From positions 1 to 18,223 of the forward strand of contig JBOHTO010000094.1 of NCBI GenBank assembly GCA_050733695.1: 18,223 nt of DNA, written 5' to 3'. Below the pieces are notes generated by a model. The model made no database searches. It saw only the letters and a program-made list of their open reading frames with translations, and had not been told where the DNA came from. Source of the DNA: JBOHTO01 sp050733695. GTDB taxonomy: Bacteria > Gemmatimonadota > Gemmatimonadetes > Gemmatimonadales > Gemmatimonadaceae. This document shows positions 16,913-18,223 of the stretch, piece after piece. The position numbers and the translations under genes were made by a program. Position 1 is the first letter of the stretch; every line of letters begins with the position of its first letter.

Positions 16913-17751
16913 GTCTGCTGCAGATCAAGGAGCGGCTTTCGTTCTTCTACGTTGAGCGCGGTTCCCTGGCTGTGATAGATGGCTGCCTCGTGCTGACAGA
17001 TAATGAGGATCGAACGCAGTACGAGGTTCCAGCGCGAGCCACGGTGAGCATCATGGTGGGACCTGGAACAACTGTTACGACAGAAGCGGTACGACTCGCG
17101 GCGGCCTATGGACTTCTGGTGCTCTGGGTCGGGGAACATGGAGTGCGATGCTACTCGACCGGGCGACCGTGGAGTGAGAACACGGAATGGCTGGAGAAGC
17201 AGGTACGGTGCTACGCCAGTCCCGAGCTGTCGCTGCGGATTGCGCGCGAGATGTTCCATCGGCGTTTCGGTGTGAGGATGGAGCGGCGGAGTCTGGATCA
17301 GCTTCGCGGGCTCGAAGGTGCGCGCGTGCGCGAATTGTACAAGCTGAGGGCCAAGGAATTCGGAATCGCTTGGCGTGGCCGCCGGTACGTTCGTGGCAAT
17401 CCCTTCCGTGATACCGACGCGCCGAATCTGGCGCTGAACGTCGCGAACACGTGTCTCTACGGGCTCGTCGAGACGGCGATTCACGCGACCGGCATGAGCG
17501 CCGGGCTCGGATTCATTCATCGTGGGAGTCGTTTGTCATTCGTACTGGACATGGCTGATCTGTACAAGATGGATCACATGGTCCCACTCGCGTTTCGTCT
17601 CGTCGCAAAACACGCATCCGATGGGGCGCCGTGGGCGACCATAGAGGGCGACGTACGTCGCGCGTCGCGGGACCTTTTTCGGGAGAGTACTCTGCTCGAT
17701 CGTATTGTTGATGATGCGACGACTGTGATCGGTGCTGGTTCTAATTCTTGA
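16909..17751 (+). CDS. cas1: CRISPR integrase Cas1 (type I-E)
   Basis: The 280-aa product matches type I-E Cas1 from near its N-terminus (LKERLSFFYVE-like start). The catalytic metal ligands are in place: Glu136 (QLRGLEGARVRELY), His204 (GFIHRGSRLSF), and Asp214/Asp217 (LDMADLYK), with the same His-to-Asp spacing as the E. coli enzyme. With Cas2 it inserts new spacers at the leader end of the array. The start is a GTG overlapping the cas6e TGA (GTGA). Family members usually have some 10-20 more N-terminal residues; an ATG at 16840 would add 23, but these are the shadow of the cas6e glycine loop and look unrelated. No cas4 is present, normal for type I-E. Confidence 0.95.
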   Translation: MSLLQIKERLSFFYVERGSLAVIDGCLVLTDNEDRTQYEVPARATVSIMVGPGTTVTTEAVRLAAAYGLLVLWVGEHGVRCYSTGRPWSENTEWLEKQVRCYASPELSLRIAREMFHRRFGVRMERRSLDQLRGLEGARVRELYKLRAKEFGIAWRGRRYVRGNPFRDTDAPNLALNVANTCLYGLVETAIHATGMSAGLGFIHRGSRLSFVLDMADLYKMDHMVPLAFRLVAKHASDGAPWATIEGDVRRASRDLFRESTLLDRIVDDATTVIGAGSNS

Positions 17752-18049
17752 GCGAGCGCCCGCCAAGCTATACGGATACTGCTCGTCCTGGGCGCTGCAG
17801 GTCGCGACCGGCGTATACGTAGCTGATCTGCCAGTGCGGCAACGCGAGGAGATCTGGGAGCAACTGGTTGCTTGGGCTACGGCCGAAACCCGTGCGACAC
17901 TCGTGTGGTCATCGCATCGAACGGAGCAGGGTTTGGAGTTCCGACTGATCGGGGAGCCGAGGCGGCGGATAACAGAGCGCGAGGGCCTACTCGTGTCGAC
18001 ATGGATACCCCGAACGGAGCTTGTACTTGATGGCGAAGGAACCCCGTAA
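17732..18049 (+). CDS. cas2: CRISPR adaptation protein Cas2e
   Basis: The 105-aa protein belongs to the type I-E form of Cas2: LVLILERAPAKLYGYCSSWALQVATGVYVADL, then EEIWEQLVAWA, and the C-terminal FRLIGEPRRRITEREGLLVSTW. It forms the central dimer of the Cas1-Cas2 integration complex. The GTG start at 17732 lies inside cas1, a 20-bp overlap; an in-frame TGA at 17726 rules out any start further upstream, and the next candidates would lose conserved residues. No strong ribosome-binding site is visible, so translation probably depends on coupling to cas1. The array leader follows directly. Confidence 0.93.
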   Translation: MLVLILERAPAKLYGYCSSWALQVATGVYVADLPVRQREEIWEQLVAWATAETRATLVWSSHRTEQGLEFRLIGEPRRRITEREGLLVSTWIPRTELVLDGEGTP

Positions 18050-18099
18050 GGTCGGTGCGCCGGTCACAACTGTAACGGTCCCAGCGCCTTAGGGTAAGA
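18050..18099 (+). promoter_or_regulatory. CRISPR leader between cas2 and the first repeat
   Basis: Only 50 bp separate the cas2 stop from the first full repeat. The repeat orientation (handle side GTAGACC pointing away from cas2) places the leader here, as in other type I-E loci. The segment is not A/T-rich and shows no clear promoter boxes or IHF-like site. The array promoter may lie inside cas2, or transcription may run on from the cas operon. Confidence 0.5.
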
Positions 18100-18223
18100 G
18101 TGATCCCCGCGCAGGCGGGGGTAGACCCCGCGCGCCACTGGTCCGGGCCGGACTCCGCGAGTGATCCCCGCGCAGGCGGGGGTAGACCTTTCCGACCATG
18201 CACGTCATCGCTTCGTTGTCAGT
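18100..18223 (+). CRISPR. Type I-E CRISPR array, leader end (runs off the right edge)
   Basis: Two identical 28-nt repeats lie at 18100-18127 and 18161-18188, starting GTGATCCCCGCG and ending GGGGGTAGACC. Spacer 1 is 18128-18160 and spacer 2 is 18189-18221, 33 nt each. The last two bases (GT, 18222-18223) start a third repeat exactly one 61-nt period later. An A precedes all three repeats, so a 29/32 division is also possible. The repeat folds into a CCCCGC/GCGGGG stem with loop GCAG, the classic Cas6e substrate. I see no match of either spacer elsewhere in the window. Confidence 0.97.

Noticed and set aside
18128..18221. Self-targeting by the two visible spacers
   Set aside because: Reading by eye, neither spacer matches the rest of the window on either strand; the rest of the genome cannot be tested.

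Overview
The window is GC-rich, gene-dense bacterial chromosome. The left half carries housekeeping and signalling genes; the right half is a complete type I-E CRISPR-Cas locus whose array runs off the right edge. No gene names the organism. The mix (archaeal-style phosphosugar mutase beside glmS, M48 peptidase, trans-sulfuration enzyme, HD-GYP regulator, chemoreceptor, type I-E Cas) would fit a soil or sediment lineage such as Gemmatimonadota, but this is a guess from composition and gene order.

Left half (1-9188). On the minus strand lie a trans-sulfuration PLP enzyme (1129-2298), an M48-type zinc peptidase (85-1062) and the Gly/Ala/Asp-rich start of a further gene that overlaps the peptidase stop and leaves the window. 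Diverging from these is a response regulator with an HD-GYP output domain (2395-3513), which converges on a membrane chemoreceptor (3565-5436, minus). Diverging again is the amino-sugar pair glmM (5486-6898) and glmS (6940-8766), giving glucosamine-6-P and then glucosamine-1-P for cell-wall precursors. A small unrecognised gene (8829-9188) follows.

Right half (9234-18223). cas3 (minus) is divergent from a tightly coupled plus-strand operon cse1-cse2-cas7-cas5-cas6e-cas1-cas2, in which most junctions are ATGA/GTGA-type overlaps. After a leader of about 50 bp comes a CRISPR array with two complete 28-nt repeats 61 nt apart and the first bases of a third exactly one period later. Cascade (Cse1, Cse2, Cas7, Cas5, Cas6e) would process and carry crRNA, Cas3 would degrade targets, and Cas1-Cas2 would add spacers.

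The most interesting part is the 229-bp cas3/cse1 intergenic region. It holds two facing promoter candidates whose -10 boxes overlap (rightward TTGACA-17-TAAAGT, leftward CTGACA-16-TTTAAT). Just downstream of the rightward start is a degenerate repeat-spacer-repeat unit in exact 61-nt register with the true array: 18 of 28 positions match in the first pseudo-repeat, and the second keeps an in-register TCCCCGCG core. The 33-nt pseudo-spacer resembles (18 of its first 25 positions) a stretch beginning at the predicted rightward start site, which is preceded by AA, a type I-E PAM. I read this as a candidate crRNA-like autoregulator that directs Cascade onto its own cas promoters. That reading is inference and has weak points, stated in the findings.
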